NCBI GenBank assembly: GCA_945873715.1
Contig: CAMCFL010000213.1
Location: 1 to 6,281 of the forward strand
Source of the DNA: Akkermansia muciniphila
Lineage (GTDB): Bacteria; Verrucomicrobiota; Verrucomicrobiia; Limisphaerales; UBA9464
Reading direction: 5' to 3'
Length of the DNA: 6,281 bases
Shown piece by piece: positions 5,348 through 6,281 of the stretch. The stretch's first letter is position 1, and each line of letters begins with the position of its first letter. The position numbers were made by a program, and so were the translations under genes. The notes below the pieces were generated by a model. It saw nothing but the letters and a program-made list of their open reading frames with translations. It searched no databases and was not told the DNA's origin.

Positions 5348-6007
5348 ATGAATGATTCCTCCCCTGAATTTGCTGACCTCCGTTCCGCCTTTTGCTCCCG
5401 CTACCGTTGCGCTCCGGATGCCTTTGTCAGGAAGGCGTTCTGGAAGGGGCTTCCTTTGCGGGTCAAGATCCTGACCCTGTTCTTCGGTGGCATGTCCCAC
5501 CCTCGTTTCCAGCATGACCTGGAGATGATCCGTGCCGCCGGTGACGCCACCTCGGTGGACGACGTCAACCGGGTGTTCGACGAGATGTGGAGTCTGCACG
5601 AGATGAATCGCGATCGCCTCCGGCACTGGCTGGGACTTCGGCCCTCGACCGAGCGGCTCCAGTCCGTGTTCGCCCCGCTGATCCAGCGGGTCCGGGTCGT
5701 GCAATCGCAGTGGGCAGATCAGCCTCTGCCAAAATCGATACTGACGCCGGTTCGTCAGGAAGATCATCGATCCCGATCGGCAGACGTTTCGGTCCATCGG
5801 ATGCGGCGGGCCATCCGGATCCACGCTGCGGTGGCCCATGGCCGCGAACTGGAGCTGGTGCTCCTGGAGGAACGCCTTTCACGGCGTGAACTGGATGAGT
5901 TGGTGGGTGAGTTTGCCCGATTGCGTCCCGAGATCGGTTGGCTGCAGGGCTACCTGCGTGAAATGGATGAGTTGGAAGACCTCCGCCGACACGCCCGGCG
6001 GCCTTGA
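5348..6007 (+). CDS. Protein of unknown function, 219 residues
   Basis: I do not recognise a characterised family. The N-terminal half (SSPEFADLRSAFCSRYRC, DAFVRKAFWKGLPLRVKIL, FQHDLEMIRAAGDATSVDDVNRVFDEMW, RLRHWLGLRPSTERL) is typical globular α-helical sequence and resembles, from memory only, conserved verrucomicrobial hypothetical proteins with an RYRC...FW pattern. A central polar stretch (about residues 133-152) is less protein-like. A charged helical C-terminus follows (RELELVLLEERLSRRELDELVGEFARLRPEIGWLQGYLREMDELEDLRRHARR), perhaps an amphipathic helix or coiled coil. There is no signal peptide or membrane segment. ATG 5348 is preferred over 5300 because the extra 16 residues fall in the AT-rich upstream island next to the candidate promoter. 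No Shine-Dalgarno sequence is present. The motif IGWLQGYLRE (196-205) recurs in the remnant upstream. Confidence 0.75.
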   Translation: MNDSSPEFADLRSAFCSRYRCAPDAFVRKAFWKGLPLRVKILTLFFGGMSHPRFQHDLEMIRAAGDATSVDDVNRVFDEMWSLHEMNRDRLRHWLGLRPSTERLQSVFAPLIQRVRVVQSQWADQPLPKSILTPVRQEDHRSRSADVSVHRMRRAIRIHAAVAHGRELELVLLEERLSRRELDELVGEFARLRPEIGWLQGYLREMDELEDLRRHARRP

Positions 6008-6039
6008 CGGTTGCCTGATCCGCGCCAACGACACCATTT

Positions 6040-6061
6040 GCGGTTGGAACGGCCGCTTTTT
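6040..6061 (+). terminator. Probable intrinsic terminator after the hypothetical gene
   Basis: GCGGTT-GGAAC-GGCCGC (6040-6056) forms a six-pair stem, four Watson-Crick G-C pairs plus two T·G wobbles, with a five-base loop. It is followed at once by TTTTT (6057-6061). It lies 33 bases after the stop of the hypothetical gene and 56 bases before the next start, so it would separate the two transcription units. The stem is short, so efficiency is uncertain. Confidence 0.5.
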
Positions 6062-6117
6062 GAAGCAGGCCGATGGCCGGGGTCGCTCTCTGGCAGGCGA
6101 GGATGCAGGATGCCGGG

Positions 6118-6281
6118 GTGAAACTATTGTTCATCGGGGACATTGTGGGGGAGCCGGGGCGTCGGGTGTTGCGACGCCTGCTGCCCGGGCTTCGGGAACG
6201 TCACGGCATCGGGTTCGTGGTGGCCAATGGCGAAAACTCAGCCGGTGGGAATGGCATCACCGCCTCGACGGCCCAGGAAAT
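6118..6281 (+). CDS. ymdB: YmdB/TIGR00282-family metallophosphoesterase, N-terminal part, truncated by window edge
   Basis: The 54 visible codons read (M)KLLFIGDIVGEPGRRVLRRLLPGLRERHGIGFVVANGENSAGGNGIT. This is the diagnostic N-terminus of the YmdB/DR1281 family of dimetal phosphoesterases; B. subtilis YmdB hydrolyses 2',3'-cyclic nucleotides and affects biofilm and RNA turnover. With GTG 6118 as codon 1, the metal ligands fall at D8, E39 and N40, the positions known for the family. The remaining His ligands lie beyond the window. An AGGA sequence (6107-6110) sits 7 bases upstream of this GTG, the only plausible Shine-Dalgarno sequence I saw for any start here. An in-frame ATG at 6103 would add MQDAG and spoil that spacing, so GTG is preferred. 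The upstream terminator suggests the gene has its own promoter or relies on read-through. Confidence 0.9.
   Translation, partial: MKLLFIGDIVGEPGRRVLRRLLPGLRERHGIGFVVANGENSAGGNGITASTAQE

Noticed and set aside
5587..5889. 100-codon plus-strand frame inside the unknown gene
   Set aside because: Gly/Pro/Arg/Ser-rich out-of-frame reading of GC-rich coding DNA; no motif.

Overview
The window is GC-rich chromosomal DNA, most likely from a member of the Verrucomicrobiota or a related PVC-group bacterium. This is an inference from three things: the PQQ-like β-propeller protein of the 'WPQFRGPN' type, common in that group; start codons that mostly lack a Shine-Dalgarno sequence; and intergenic repeats with a 9-bp CGCAGAT period. 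It looks like housekeeping chromosome. No transposase, integrase, phage gene or CRISPR array is visible.

Layout: (1) the 3' end of an α/β-hydrolase gene (1-322). (2) A spacer (323-484) with a short tandem repeat and a perfect 6-bp palindromic hairpin. (3) A secreted PQQ-like β-propeller protein (485-1858, +). (4) On the minus strand, facing that gene, a complete transfer-messenger RNA gene ssrA (1840-2191), with both halves of the tRNA-like domain, at least two visible pseudoknots and the proteolysis tag ANEELALAA. (5) A fumarylacetoacetate-hydrolase-family enzyme (2323-3078, +), whose frame stays open back into ssrA and so invites a false N-terminal extension. (6) A 143-bp spacer with three hairpins. 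(7) Prolyl-tRNA synthetase proS (3222-4961, +), bacterial type with its editing domain. (8) A 386-bp interval (4962-5347) with a probable gene remnant that shares a 10-residue motif with the next gene, then an AT-richer stretch with a candidate promoter. (9) A conserved-looking protein of unknown function (5348-6007, +). (10) A probable intrinsic terminator (6040-6061). (11) The 5' end of a YmdB-type metallophosphoesterase gene (from 6118), running off the window.

The genes are not an obvious operon. proS and ssrA both serve translation: proS charges tRNA-Pro, and ssrA rescues stalled ribosomes and tags their products for degradation. The other genes are metabolic or of unknown role. The least routine points are the ssrA gene, which no protein-coding view would show; the 19-bp overlap in which the β-propeller gene takes its stop codon from the conserved tmRNA T-loop; and the repeated IGWLQ-YLRE coding motif on both sides of the 5.1-5.9 kb region. 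I see no convincing evidence of a new defence or mobile system.
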